A DNA stretch of 64,000 nucleotides from Bdellovibrio sp. NC01 (GTDB lineage Bacteria > Bdellovibrionota > Bdellovibrionia > Bdellovibrionales > Bdellovibrionaceae). This document shows positions 8,816-18,283 of this stretch, in pieces; position 1 is the stretch's first letter, and each line of letters begins with the position of its first letter. Location of the stretch: NCBI RefSeq assembly GCF_006874625.1, contig NZ_CP030034.1, forward strand, positions 434,001-498,000, given 5' to 3'. A program made the position numbers and the translations under genes. The notes under the pieces are model-generated. The model searched no databases. It was not told the DNA's origin and worked only from the letters and a program-made list of their open reading frames with translations.

Positions 8816-8840
8816 AGGGCTGCGGAAACGCGGCCCTTTT
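8816..8840 (+). terminator. Intrinsic terminator after flagellin 2
   Basis: A 9-bp stem (AGGGCTGCG / CGCGGCCCT, one G·U) with a GAAA loop is followed by TTTT. A weaker CTCCC/GGGAG hairpin lies just before it (8793-8810). It sits between convergent genes and abuts the stop codon of the DUF2252 gene. Confidence 0.85.
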
Positions 8841-8841
8841 A

Positions 8842-10023
8842 TTATTGATTCGCTTTAGAGATATTAGTGATGTATTGAACAGCTAGGGACGTGAAGCTGT
8901 CATAAGCTCCGTCGGCTTCGAGTCGTTTTTTTAGCTCGCCACCCATTTGTTGTTGACCGTGAGCAAGACCCATTTTGTTTGCAATATACAACGACATCTC
9001 TTGAGCATCTTTTTTGTCTTTATCAGCGGTCATTAAAGCCGGATCAAGATTCACGTAGGAATAAAGTCTTTCGCGTAACAAAAAGACCTTGTCGCCAATT
9101 TGCAAAAACTTGTAAGGACCGAGCACTTCTTGAGACGGGCGATAAGTATCCGCGATGTTTTTAAAACGCGTTAAAGCGTCAGGCTGGTGTGTGTAGAGAG
9201 CTGTCGCGGGATCTGTTTCCATTTTAAATTCAAAGACATGGCGTTCGCCTTTTTTCTCTAACAAGAACCAAAAACGTGGAAGACCTTGGCTGCCGCCACT
9301 GTCTTTAGTGCGGTAACCGACGTCTAAGATTTCATAACCCGTCATTTCATTTTGAAATGCAGGAAGAACTTGTTCATATAAGGCACGAATCTCTGCCGAA
9401 GTATTTGGAATCGGAGTTACTTCGGCATCGGGCGAAAAATTTCTGCCATTTGAAAGTTTAGAAATTCTTTTTAGCTGGCGATCGGCGAAATCTTTATCTG
9501 ATTTGTCTTCAACTTGTTTTAAGTAATCAGGCTTATCCATTTTTTTGCCCGAAACTCCATCAACATAAGCTTTGAATAAGTCTTTTGCGTCGACTTTAAA
9601 TGGAGAGATTTGATTGCCGACGAAATAGCGCAAGAAATCACCGGCAAGGGGCGCATTCATACCACTGTCATCGACATCGATGAGCGCATATTTTCTTCCA
9701 CCGTCTTTAAGAGCGACGTCGCCGAAATTTTGAATGTGCGGATCACCTGTGACGGTGCCGCGTGGTTGAAGAAGTGGGATTTGATTATCACGCAGCCAAT
9801 TCCAAAAGTGCGGTGCATTCGCACGGAAAGCCATGAACAGACTGCCGTCGTATTTTCTCCACGTGCCGTCGATTTTTAGCTGTACACCTTGTGAATCGGT
9901 GGCGCCAAAAATAGTGGTGCAAACCTCGCCAGCCGCAAACGCCGAAGCAGGCGCCAATAGGGCGAAAGCTGTCAAAATGTTCATCACCATATGGGTGCGA
10001 GCAGGCGTTAAAATGGACTTCAT
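8842..10023 (-). CDS. Exported DUF2252 family protein
   Basis: About 393 residues. I prefer ATG 10023, which has GAGGTG at a workable distance; a GTG at 10035 overlaps that Shine-Dalgarno. A signal peptide ends around 'ASAFA-AGEVC'. The DUF2252 hallmark is clear: 'GDPHIQNFGD' at about residues 93-102 followed by 'ALIDVDDS' about 13 residues later. These resemble the catalytic-loop and metal-binding motifs of kinase-like phosphotransferase folds. The family has no settled reaction. Export is notable because relatives without a signal peptide are cytoplasmic. It converges with flagellin 2 across a shared terminator. Confidence 0.85.
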   Translation of the reverse strand: MKSILTPARTHMVMNILTAFALLAPASAFAAGEVCTTIFGATDSQGVQLKIDGTWRKYDGSLFMAFRANAPHFWNWLRDNQIPLLQPRGTVTGDPHIQNFGDVALKDGGRKYALIDVDDSGMNAPLAGDFLRYFVGNQISPFKVDAKDLFKAYVDGVSGKKMDKPDYLKQVEDKSDKDFADRQLKRISKLSNGRNFSPDAEVTPIPNTSAEIRALYEQVLPAFQNEMTGYEILDVGYRTKDSGGSQGLPRFWFLLEKKGERHVFEFKMETDPATALYTHQPDALTRFKNIADTYRPSQEVLGPYKFLQIGDKVFLLRERLYSYVNLDPALMTADKDKKDAQEMSLYIANKMGLAHGQQQMGGELKKRLEADGAYDSFTSLAVQYITNISKANQ

Positions 10024-10179
10024 CGTAATCTTCACCTCTAGTCCTCAATATAATCAATTTCCGAGCCAAATTTACCAAAAGTGACGTCATGTTTTCATTA
10101 GATTTTCATTGCTGGCGATGGCGCACAGAGTAAACCGGTTATCATTGAATTCGAAGCGGAAAACTGAAATTTTGCCCTC

Positions 10180-11334
10180 ATGAAACATATCTTTGCTGTG
10201 CTGTTTTTCGCGATGACTTCAATCTCTGCTCACGCTGCGTGGGATTTGAATGACGTGTCTTATCTTATGCCGTTGCCAGTGCGTATTGGTGAAAACAAAT
10301 TGTTAAGCTTGGATATGCCGGGAAAAGGGGGCGCTCTTCTTCCTTCAAAATTCTTGGGCACACTGCCGCCACTTTCGCCAGTGCACACGGAAGAGGAAAT
10401 TAAAAACACATTGCGCGTAATTGCTGTGCGTATTGATCCTTGTTTCCCATTGCCAACTCCGCAGTCATGCCAGAAGCAAATGCGTTTAGTATGGCAGCCG
10501 ATCGAACCAGGTCGCAGAGATCAACCGCAAACAGTCGATGCGGCTCTTCACAGTTTCTATGTTTTAACAGACGCAGAATTCGATACGCTTCTTCAAGATA
10601 TCGGTGAGTGGAAAAATAAATACCAAGTAAAAACCCAAGGCCTGCCTTTGCAAATTCATCCCGCGTGGGCTCGTGAAAAAGATCAAAGTGCTGCGCTTAC
10701 TGATTTTAATCAGATCGTGCGCAAGTATGCTGGTGTTGCAAATCTTTCGCGTGTGACCGCGATGGTTGTACGTGGCGCCGGTGACATGTGGGCTTTCCAA
10801 GGTTTTAGTGTGAAGAATGGCAAATTGGAATTGCTTAAAATTCCGCGTTTGGATCGTTCCGCTCAAGCATTTATCAACTTCGCAGTTCCTTCTGATCATT
10901 TTGAACGTGGGCAAATTTCTCCAGAGCCAAACAGCCCGGATTCAGTGAATCAAGTTATTCGTGATTCACAGCGTTTCCAATCGGGTATGGAAGATATTTT
11001 GCGTAAGGATCTTGCGGGTTCTTTGCGCATTGAAAATCCAACAGTCTATAATCCTGAAAACATGGACTGCGTTAGTTGTCATGTGGCGCAGGCGGCACGT
11101 GAATGGATTGGTCGCAATCGTGCGGATATTGGGATCGACAATATCTGGAATGCAAATGCGTATATGAATGCTCGTTATAATTTGAAGAACACGTCGCCGA
11201 TTTTGGCGAACACTCAAGTGATCAGGGCCTTCGGTTATTTCGGCCCAGATATGGCCATCAGTCAGCGTATCATCAACGAGTCTGCCGAAGTGGCAGACGC
11301 CGTTAATAAATACGTAGGCTTTATTCAGAAATAG
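10180..11334 (+). CDS. Secreted mono-haem cytochrome c-like protein
   Basis: A 384-residue protein with a signal peptide (cleavage near 'SAHA-AW'). A single c-type haem site C297-V-S-C-H301 lies near the C-terminus, inside 'NPENMDCVSCHVAQ'. The rest (residues 25-285) has no family I recognise and contains a Cys pair at 88 and 97 that may form a disulfide. It probably acts in the periplasm in electron transfer or haem-dependent chemistry. The 3' end overlaps the convergent LysR-like gene by 14 nt. No strong Shine-Dalgarno is visible before the ATG. Confidence 0.75.
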   Translation: MKHIFAVLFFAMTSISAHAAWDLNDVSYLMPLPVRIGENKLLSLDMPGKGGALLPSKFLGTLPPLSPVHTEEEIKNTLRVIAVRIDPCFPLPTPQSCQKQMRLVWQPIEPGRRDQPQTVDAALHSFYVLTDAEFDTLLQDIGEWKNKYQVKTQGLPLQIHPAWAREKDQSAALTDFNQIVRKYAGVANLSRVTAMVVRGAGDMWAFQGFSVKNGKLELLKIPRLDRSAQAFINFAVPSDHFERGQISPEPNSPDSVNQVIRDSQRFQSGMEDILRKDLAGSLRIENPTVYNPENMDCVSCHVAQAAREWIGRNRADIGIDNIWNANAYMNARYNLKNTSPILANTQVIRAFGYFGPDMAISQRIINESAEVADAVNKYVGFIQK

Positions 11335-12091
11335 CTGTTGTGATATTTTCCCAAAGCACAGGGCTTAAGAGTTCCGAACCGATCATCAAAACGGGTTCCG
11401 CATCTTTTGCTCTGCCACGCTTCGCTTCCGTAGGCATGTGACCTGTACCGCCGGTTTTTTCAAACCACGATTTTCTCATCGCCAAAGAATTTGAAACAAG
11501 AATGTGTGGATACGCTTCAAGCTCTTTTTTATTCGAGCGACCGTATTCAAACGAACTTAAAACCGCGAAGTTCTTGTTCGTGTTGATCTCTTCCAATTTT
11601 TGGAAACCAAGTTCCATCAAATATTTAAACTTCTGACGACCCGGTTGTTTGGAAGTGAAGATCAAATCCAAATTTCCTGACAAGAAATTCGCTTCAAGTT
11701 CATTCAAGTCAAAGATATCTAGAGTGATTTTCTTTACGCCCACTTCTTCAAAGCACAGTCTTACGGCTTTCAAAGCGAAGTCCGAAAGGCCTTCTAGCGT
11801 GCCAATGTGCAATTCGCCAACCATTTGATTGTTGCTGATCCCTTGCATTTCAAGTTCAAGACGGCGAATGGACTTTTCAAAGATCTCTGCCAACTGGAAA
11901 GCGACGGCAGTCCAGCCGGATTTTCTTTTTGCAGAACGATCAAGAAGAACGATTTTAAGCTCGTCTTCGATCTTTGCGATAATGCGCGACAGTTGTGGTT
12001 GGCTTAAGCCCACGTGCAATGCTGCGGCTGAAAGGTTTTTAAAGTGAACAGCTTTGGCTAGAACGCTGAGTTCATAATAAAGTTGTTGCAT
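11321..12091 (-). CDS. LysR-type transcriptional regulator
   Basis: 256 residues. The N-terminal winged helix-turn-helix is recognisable ('AVHFKNLSAAALHVGLSQPQLSRIIAKIEDELKI', written here as a family pattern over about residues 14-47) and is followed by 'GELHIGTLEGLSD', the start of the effector-binding domain. At 256 residues it is about 40 shorter than usual LysR proteins, so the effector domain is abbreviated. It lies 13 nt downstream of ubiB on the same strand and is probably transcribed with it. Effector and targets are unknown. Confidence 0.8.
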   Translation of the reverse strand: MQQLYYELSVLAKAVHFKNLSAAALHVGLSQPQLSRIIAKIEDELKIVLLDRSAKRKSGWTAVAFQLAEIFEKSIRRLELEMQGISNNQMVGELHIGTLEGLSDFALKAVRLCFEEVGVKKITLDIFDLNELEANFLSGNLDLIFTSKQPGRQKFKYLMELGFQKLEEINTNKNFAVLSSFEYGRSNKKELEAYPHILVSNSLAMRKSWFEKTGGTGHMPTEAKRGRAKDAEPVLMIGSELLSPVLWENITTAISE

Positions 12092-12104
12092 AAAGTTCTA
12101 CACC

Positions 12105-13781
12105 TCAGGGCTTTCTAATATAGTTTACGAATGCTATTAGACCCAAAATCACAGCCAGGATATAACCGACAAAACTCGCAGTCGGAATACCCCAGACATG
12201 ATTCGTAGTATCGTGGACGAAAATATAAGACGAACTTAAAATCAAAGCAGAGATAATCACGCCCAAGAATAATAAATTAAACGAAACCTCAACGGAACGT
12301 TTAAGCTCTTTAATCTCTGCCACTTTAATTTTAAATGCGTGATCGGGACTGTTGATCTTTCTGAAGAAGAAATTCAACTGTCGTGGAAGCGCATGAATGA
12401 ACGCACGCGATTCACGCGCAACCTGTGTCAGGTCATTCATCACACGCTCTGGTCCGTATTGAGTCTTCGCCAGTTCCCCTGCAAATTGCAAAGAGTACGT
12501 CAGGAAGTCGAAGTCTTTATCGATTTTGCGACCAATGCCTTCAATCGAAACAATCGATTTAAAGAACATCATCAGTTCAGTTGGAACTTGAATATGATGG
12601 CGAGCCGCGATTCCAGAAGAACGCATAAGGATTTTGCCCAAGTTCACGTTCTTTAGTGTCAGTCCGTAATAAGGCGCAATCAATTCACGCAATTCTTTCG
12701 CGAACAAATCACTATTCACTTTGTCTGAAAACGGAGCCAGATCGACATATTCAAACGCCAAACGGTCATAGTCTTCTTTCGATAAAGCTAAAAGCATATT
12801 CGCGATAGCCGTTTGTGTGCGCGTATTTAAGCGACCGACAACGCCGAAATCAATAAGCCCTATGTGATTGTCGGGAAGGACGAAAAAGTTTCCTGCGTGT
12901 AAATCACCGTGGAAAAGTCCGTCATGGAAAACCATCTTAAGATAAGCACCTAAACCGCGACGAATAACTTCTTTCGCGTCACTACCACCTTGAGCCAATG
13001 AAGTTTCTTGGCTTAACGGAACTCCTGGCAATGCTTCCATTGTCAGAACTCGCTCGGTCGTTAGGTCGAAATAAACTTTCGGAATTTTGATCGTCGCATC
13101 TTTGGCGAAGTTTTCTTGGAAGCGGCGAATGTTATTTGCTTCAACGACGAAGTTGGTTTCAAGTTCCAGTGTTTTAAAATACTCATTCACGATACCTGTT
13201 GGATTGAACGGGCGGGTTTCCGGAATATAAGTCGCTAAAAGATCGGCCAATAGGTACAACACATTCAAATCGTCATTAATCGTAAGAATAATGCCGGGGC
13301 GTTGTACTTTAATGACGACATCTTCACCCGTTGCCAGACGCGCACGATGGACTTGCGCGATACTTGCTGAACCTAAAGGCTCGGGATCAATGGATGCAAA
13401 TTTTTGATAAAGAGTATTTCCGAATTCTTCTTTAAGGACTTCTTCGACAACAGAGAAGGGTAGGGGCTGCACACGATCGTGCAATTTTTCGAACTCAGCG
13501 ACGTATTCTTCGGGAACTAAATCGGGACGAGTCGCTAATACTTGTCCCAATTTTACGAATGTCGGGCCGAGCTCTTCGAAACTCATTCGCATGCGTTCTG
13601 CCATGGAAAGAGATTCAATATCCGAAGAGGAACTCAGCCTTTCAATAATGAACTTACCGAGTTTTACCTTTTCCGCGACCTTGTGAAACCCGTGCTTTGC
13701 GAACACCCCCACTATCGTTCTTAGACGAGCGGCGTTCTTTAGGGTTTTTCCTATCTGACTTCCGGTCTTTAAGGCTGTCAC
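12105..13781 (-). CDS. ubiB: UbiB/ABC1/AarF family atypical kinase
   Basis: About 558 residues. Motifs of the UbiB family are present: 'KLGQ' (about residues 77-80, the KxGQ motif), the Ala-rich nucleotide loop '[11 protein letters not shown]', 'FHGDLHAGN' as catalytic loop and '[10 protein letters not shown]' as metal-binding DFG equivalent. Two hydrophobic helices at the C-terminus anchor it in the inner membrane. The family supports ubiquinone or other isoprenoid-lipid metabolism. I start at GTG 13781, preceded by GGAG 7 nt away; a TTG at 13832 is possible. Either way the N-terminus overlaps the rnr coding region in another frame, because family-conserved residues ('[15 protein letters not shown]') begin before the rnr stop. 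Confidence 0.9.
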   Translation of the reverse strand: MTALKTGSQIGKTLKNAARLRTIVGVFAKHGFHKVAEKVKLGKFIIERLSSSSDIESLSMAERMRMSFEELGPTFVKLGQVLATRPDLVPEEYVAEFEKLHDRVQPLPFSVVEEVLKEEFGNTLYQKFASIDPEPLGSASIAQVHRARLATGEDVVIKVQRPGIILTINDDLNVLYLLADLLATYIPETRPFNPTGIVNEYFKTLELETNFVVEANNIRRFQENFAKDATIKIPKVYFDLTTERVLTMEALPGVPLSQETSLAQGGSDAKEVIRRGLGAYLKMVFHDGLFHGDLHAGNFFVLPDNHIGLIDFGVVGRLNTRTQTAIANMLLALSKEDYDRLAFEYVDLAPFSDKVNSDLFAKELRELIAPYYGLTLKNVNLGKILMRSSGIAARHHIQVPTELMMFFKSIVSIEGIGRKIDKDFDFLTYSLQFAGELAKTQYGPERVMNDLTQVARESRAFIHALPRQLNFFFRKINSPDHAFKIKVAEIKELKRSVEVSFNLLFLGVIISALILSSSYIFVHDTTNHVWGIPTASFVGYILAVILGLIAFVNYIRKP

Positions 13782-16338
13782 TGTTCTTCTCCGAATTCTC
13801 GTTATTATCTCGGAGTTTAGATTGTTCGGCAAACATCAATTTTTTACTGAGCTTAGGTTTGTCTGCTGAATCCTCGCCCTTAGACTTGCGATACTCTGCA
13901 GGTCCCAAGATCATGCGTAACAAGTTTTCGTCAGGACCCTTGCGTGCATCGTCTTCGCGGTCAACAGGACGGAAACTTTGCGAAGCTTTGCGCACTTTTT
14001 CAGCTTGTCCAGATTCATCCTCACGACTGTCACGGAAGAATTTGGATTTATTGCCTTGTTTGCCAGCGAAGCGAGATGGTTTTACACCACGATCAGAGAA
14101 TGTTTCTTCGCGGCCGGATTTTCCACCACGACGTTCACTGCGTGGACCCATCTCGTGACGAGATCCGCTTTCACCACGAACTTTTTCCTGACGGTCATTG
14201 CGATCAGGACGTGCGTTGCGATCACGACGATCGCTACCGCGATCTTTTCGATCGCCGTTCTTGTTATGAATGCGCGGGTAATCGCGTTCATCACGTGATT
14301 TTTCATTTTTAGAATTCTTACGAAGCTTATTAAGATATTTTTCAGAACTTTTTTGTGCGTCTGTGCGCTCATCAAGTTCATCCATCTCATCATCTTCATC
14401 TTTTTCTAGACCTGCTTTTACGAAGCTGACTTGGCCTAGTTCAGGATCGGCTGCCGCCACTTGAATGCGAATGGCATCACCGATATTGAAAGAAAAGCCA
14501 GAGCGGCGGGCAACAAGGCGAATATTTTCTTCGTCGTACTCCCACTTATCGTTGCCAAGATCATCAAGACGGATCAAACCATCGCAATCGTATTCACGTA
14601 ATAAAACGAAAATACCGAATTTCGCAACCGAGCTGATGATGCCATCAAACTCTTGGCCGATGAATTTTTCCATGAAGCGAGCTTTTTTAATCGATTGAAC
14701 TTGGCGTTCTGCTTTCGTTGAACGTTGTTCTGCCGCGGAAAGAATTGTTCCCGCTGTTGCAAGATCGTCTTCGCTCATCAAACGGTATTGATTGCTTTTC
14801 ACAACTTGGTTTTTAAGCAAGCGGTGAATGATCAAGTCAGGATAACGACGGATCGGAGAAGTGAAGTGCGCGTAGAACTCAAAGCCTAGACCGAAGTGGC
14901 CGACGTTATTCGGGCTGTATTTCGCTTGGCTCATCGAACGAAGTGCAAGGATGTTTAAGATCTGCGCTTCAGGACGGTTTTCAAACTCTTCCAAAGCTTT
15001 CGTTAAACGCTTTTGCAATTTGCCTTGGTTTAACTTCGTTTTTCCACCGAACGTCATCAAATACTTTTCAAGGATATGAATCGCCTGCTCGTTAGGTGGT
15101 TCGTGGATACGATACAAAGCCGGTACATCACGCGAGTGCAAGAATTTTGCAACCGCGACGTTTGCTGCCAACATCATCTCTTCAATCAAACGATGTGAAA
15201 ACAGACGTTCAGATCTTTGAATGTCAATCGGTACGCCGGCGCCGTCGATGACAAGCTCTGTTTCAGGGATTTCTAGGTCCAGCGAGCCATCTTTAAAGCG
15301 TTTTGCCATTAAAATCTTAGCTAAATCGGCAAGGCGTAGAATGCCTTCACGAACATGTTCGTGTTTTTCTACTTTATTGCCGTCGATAACTTCTTGGGCC
15401 TCACCGTAAGTAACGCGAGATTTACTTTCCATGACGGCTTCATAGAAATCAGATCCTGTCATTTCACCCGTGAAGTCGAACTGCATCTCAGCAACCACAC
15501 ACAATCTAGGGACGTGAGGATTCAGAGAGCATAAACCGTTACTTAGAACTTCAGGCAACATCGGGACAACGAAATTAGGGAAGTAAACCGAAGTCCCGCG
15601 CTCATAAGCATCGCGATCAATCGCGGAACCGACCTGCACGTAATGGCTAACGTCAGCAATCGCTACATATAATAGAAAGCCTTCGTTATTTGTTTCAACG
15701 TAAACGGCGTCGTCGAAGTCTTTCGCTGTCGCGCCGTCGATTGTGATCAGGTCTAGGTGGCGAAGATCTTTACGACCTTTAAAGTCTTTCTCTTCCGGCA
15801 CCTCTTTATAATGAGTCGCCTCTTCCAAAGTTTCTTTCGAGAACTCTTGTGGGATGTTGCTTGAAAGAATCACGCGTTTGATATCAGTCAATGGATCAAG
15901 GGCGTCGCCGATAACGGCCGTCACTTTACCAGTGAAACCTTTGCCGTCTTCGGGATAGCTGATGGCTTCGGCAGCAACCAACTCTTTGTCTTTGGCGCCC
16001 ATGGAGTCTTCAATTTTGATTTTAAGATCCTGACCCCAGCCTTTGCCTTCGTCACGAAGGATTCCGAATTTATCGTTCAGTTTAAAGAAGCGTCCTACAA
16101 ATGTTTTAGTTCCGCGAGAGATAATTTTTACGATTTCACCGCGAAAACGTTCGCCGCCTTTTTCTGGATAAACCTCCACCATGACTTTATCGTTCGTCAT
16201 GATGCCTTCCATGGAATTGCGTGGGATATATACGTCTGGTTGGTCTTTGTCGTCTGCGATGAAAAATCCGAAACCGTCTGGATGTCTTTTGATTGTGCCT
16301 GGGAGAATTTGTTTCTTCTGCATGTGCGAGATGTTCAT
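13654..16338 (-). CDS. rnr: Ribonuclease R (3'-5' exoribonuclease)
   Basis: 894 residues. OB/cold-shock domains occupy the first ~150 residues ('GTIKRHPDGFGFFI'). The RNB catalytic domain has 'LITIDGATAKDFDDAV' at 197-212 with the metal-binding aspartates D201, D207, D209 and D210, then 'AIADVSHYV' and 'RGTSVYFP'. An S1 domain follows at roughly 560-645 ('GIISSVAKFGIFV'). The last ~240 residues form an unusually long, highly charged Lys/Arg/Asp/Ser-rich tail. RNase R degrades structured RNA processively. ATG 16338 has AAGG touching it; ATG 16323 is an alternative. First gene of the rnr–ubiB–LysR group. Confidence 0.95.
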   Translation of the reverse strand: MNISHMQKKQILPGTIKRHPDGFGFFIADDKDQPDVYIPRNSMEGIMTNDKVMVEVYPEKGGERFRGEIVKIISRGTKTFVGRFFKLNDKFGILRDEGKGWGQDLKIKIEDSMGAKDKELVAAEAISYPEDGKGFTGKVTAVIGDALDPLTDIKRVILSSNIPQEFSKETLEEATHYKEVPEEKDFKGRKDLRHLDLITIDGATAKDFDDAVYVETNNEGFLLYVAIADVSHYVQVGSAIDRDAYERGTSVYFPNFVVPMLPEVLSNGLCSLNPHVPRLCVVAEMQFDFTGEMTGSDFYEAVMESKSRVTYGEAQEVIDGNKVEKHEHVREGILRLADLAKILMAKRFKDGSLDLEIPETELVIDGAGVPIDIQRSERLFSHRLIEEMMLAANVAVAKFLHSRDVPALYRIHEPPNEQAIHILEKYLMTFGGKTKLNQGKLQKRLTKALEEFENRPEAQILNILALRSMSQAKYSPNNVGHFGLGFEFYAHFTSPIRRYPDLIIHRLLKNQVVKSNQYRLMSEDDLATAGTILSAAEQRSTKAERQVQSIKKARFMEKFIGQEFDGIISSVAKFGIFVLLREYDCDGLIRLDDLGNDKWEYDEENIRLVARRSGFSFNIGDAIRIQVAAADPELGQVSFVKAGLEKDEDDEMDELDERTDAQKSSEKYLNKLRKNSKNEKSRDERDYPRIHNKNGDRKDRGSDRRDRNARPDRNDRQEKVRGESGSRHEMGPRSERRGGKSGREETFSDRGVKPSRFAGKQGNKSKFFRDSREDESGQAEKVRKASQSFRPVDREDDARKGPDENLLRMILGPAEYRKSKGEDSADKPKLSKKLMFAEQSKLRDNNENSEKNSDSLKDRKSDRKNPKERRSSKNDSGGVRKARVSQGRGKGKTR

Positions 16339-17050
16339 CCTTATTATCTAAAGACTATCACTCAACTGATTTACAGCGATAGAAAATAAACGGCTCAAGC
16401 GAATCTCGAAGAGTATTTCTTTATGAATTCTTAAGATCTCGCGATCCGACAAAACTTGGCCACATCAATATATAGAGAGACTTTTCACTCGCAGAATTTA
16501 TATCCCGAAATTCGTGGTACGCGTTCGTCTTGTTAAATATTCATTCAATATTTCGGGGGAGCGAGCAGCTTTTAAAATTCATGAGAGTTCGAAATCTAAG
16601 ACGAAGGTCTAGGTTTTTGCGTCTCTTTTTACACGTGAGCTGGACTATGATCTAGTGCGGCAGCTCTAATTTGAAATCAAGCGTCATTGGGGACAAAAGC
16701 TTAAAAAAGAGGCGTAAAGAAAATGAAAATGAAGTGCGAAAAATTCGCACTTATCCACATGTGACATTTTCGTCGCGATCGTCATGAAATGTGCTCCAGT
16801 AGCGGATTTCATCGGCAGGACCTTGCAAAAGTTAAGCGCACACATCTCAAAGAAACATAAAAATTTTTGTGCGAAAAAATGGCGTGAGAAGTGAATTGCT
16901 TTTTTGAAGTTTTTTGATGGAGCAGTTTGGGCTTCAACATTTTTGTTGTTGATCTCGCACTGGACCCTCATTAGCATTTTTTGTGTAACGAATTACAAAC
17001 TTTAATGGATTTAAAGTAATTAGATTGCAACGAAACGAAAGGATGCAACA
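16339..17050. other. 712-nt intergenic region, rnr / outer-membrane protein
   Basis: No convincing gene. A 97-codon frame at 16684-16977 (minus) has Cys/His/Phe-rich unbiased composition and no Shine-Dalgarno. The region must contain divergent promoters for rnr and for the barrel protein at 17051. Structure seen: a perfect 9-bp inverted repeat AAGTGCGAA–AAA–TTCGCACTT at 16732-16752, a CAACA/TGTTG repeat near 16936, and an AGACG/CGTCT pair followed by TTTTT near 16600-16630. AT-rich sequence precedes the barrel-protein start, with a ribosome site GAAAGGATGCAACA. Confidence 0.5.
16732..16752. repeat. Perfect inverted repeat, operator or hairpin candidate
   Basis: Arms AAGTGCGAA and TTCGCACTT (9 bp each, no mismatch) are separated by AAA. 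The dyad lies about 300 nt upstream of the highly expressed barrel-protein gene. It could be an operator, or a stem in a leader RNA. Confidence 0.4.
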
Positions 17051-18181
17051 ATGAAACAACTATTGGTATTGGCAGCATTGTCAATGGCAGCAGCTCCAGC
17101 GATGGCTTCTAAAGCTCGCTTGAATTCTCTAGGTAACGCAGCTCACTTGATCGATACTCAAACGATCTTCGTAAACCCAGCTGACATGAACTACACTGGC
17201 GATTTCGCGACTCTTGAGTTCGGTTCTACTAACGGAACAACTTACTCTTGGGACGGTACATCTGTCGTTACTAACACAAGCCCTAAAGCTGAAGGTGGTT
17301 TCGTAAGAACTACTTCTTTCGGTAAAGTTGGTGCGTACCTTGGTCACCGCAATGACACTACGACTTCATTCATCGATGGCGTGAATCAGGCAGCTTTGGC
17401 TTCTGCAGCTCACACTAACGTATTGTTGACTGAGCAAAATCCTCTAGATCTTTTCTACGGAACAGATTTCAGCGGTATGAAATTCGGTGCTGAAGTTCAC
17501 TACTCTAATTCTAAAAATGAAACGGCTACATTCACTCAAAAACAAAACACTTTGGGTCTTTCAGCTGGTCTTCGTACTGACGTTTGGAATGCATACGCAC
17601 GCGTTGGTTTGATGGGTAAAACTGAAAATGATCTAGCTGGTGTTGGCGCTCCTGAGTTGGAAGCTAAAGGCCTTTACAAAGTAGGCGGCGGTTACTGGTT
17701 TGATTCTATCTATGCATTCGCTAACTACGAATACGCAAAAGGTACAGCGTCTTCAACTTTGACTGGTGATAACGATATTTCTAAAAATGCTTGGGAAATC
17801 GGTATGGTTAACAACCATAAAGTAGAAGGCGGAAACTTCTTCTACGGTATCAGCTACCTTTCAAACGAAGTTAAACAAGAACCAGCTTCAGGCTCAGTAA
17901 AAACAACTCAATCAGGTCTTCCATTGGTTGTTGGTATGGAATTGGATGCAGCTTCTTGGTTGACTCTTCGCGGTTCTGTTAAACAAACAGTTATCGTTGG
18001 CGAAAACAAAAACGAATCTGCTAACACTAAATCAAACCTTACAAACGACACTGTTGTTGCAGCTGGTGCTGGTTTGAAATGGGGCAAAATCGAACTTGAT
18101 GGTTCACTTGCTGGTTCAACTTCAGGCGACGTAAACGGCAACACTTTGTTGGCTGACGTAGCTCTTACTTACAACTTCTAA
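17051..18181 (+). CDS. Major outer-membrane beta-barrel protein
   Basis: 376 residues with a clear signal peptide (cleavage after 'AMA-SK'). The mature protein alternates hydrophobic and polar residues with many Gly and aromatic residues, and ends in the barrel signature '..ADVALTYNF' with a terminal Phe. The codon choice is strikingly uniform, as in abundant proteins, unlike flanking genes. This and the long upstream region suggest a major outer-membrane protein. No specific porin family is obvious; the early 'NPADMNYTGDFATLEFG' pattern resembles surface-exposed long-chain transporter-like or uncharacterised barrel proteins. A strong terminator follows. Confidence 0.8.
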   Translation: MKQLLVLAALSMAAAPAMASKARLNSLGNAAHLIDTQTIFVNPADMNYTGDFATLEFGSTNGTTYSWDGTSVVTNTSPKAEGGFVRTTSFGKVGAYLGHRNDTTTSFIDGVNQAALASAAHTNVLLTEQNPLDLFYGTDFSGMKFGAEVHYSNSKNETATFTQKQNTLGLSAGLRTDVWNAYARVGLMGKTENDLAGVGAPELEAKGLYKVGGGYWFDSIYAFANYEYAKGTASSTLTGDNDISKNAWEIGMVNNHKVEGGNFFYGISYLSNEVKQEPASGSVKTTQSGLPLVVGMELDAASWLTLRGSVKQTVIVGENKNESANTKSNLTNDTVVAAGAGLKWGKIELDGSLAGSTSGDVNGNTLLADVALTYNF

Positions 18182-18209
18182 TTTTAGAAGACGTAATAAG
18201 TTGAAACTC

Positions 18210-18237
18210 AAAAAGCCCGGGGCAACCTGGGCTTTTT
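18210..18237 (+). terminator. Intrinsic terminator after barrel protein
   Basis: AAAAAGCCC (18210-18218) and GGGCTTTTT (18229-18237) form a 9-bp stem; the T-run ends the hairpin. It separates the barrel-protein gene from the downstream envelope operon. Confidence 0.85.
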
Positions 18238-18283
18238 GCTTTTTTAAGCTAGTACTTTTCTGTTCCGCTGCTAAAGTAAACGA

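Noticed and set aside
13944-14399. Long frames on both strands opposite the rnr tail
   Set aside because: Shadow frames produced by the Lys/Arg/Asp-rich coding repeat of RNase R.
16684-16977. 97-codon open frame on the minus strand in the large intergenic gap
   Set aside because: No Shine-Dalgarno, odd Cys/His/Phe-rich composition, no signal peptide or domain; it lies across likely promoter sequence.
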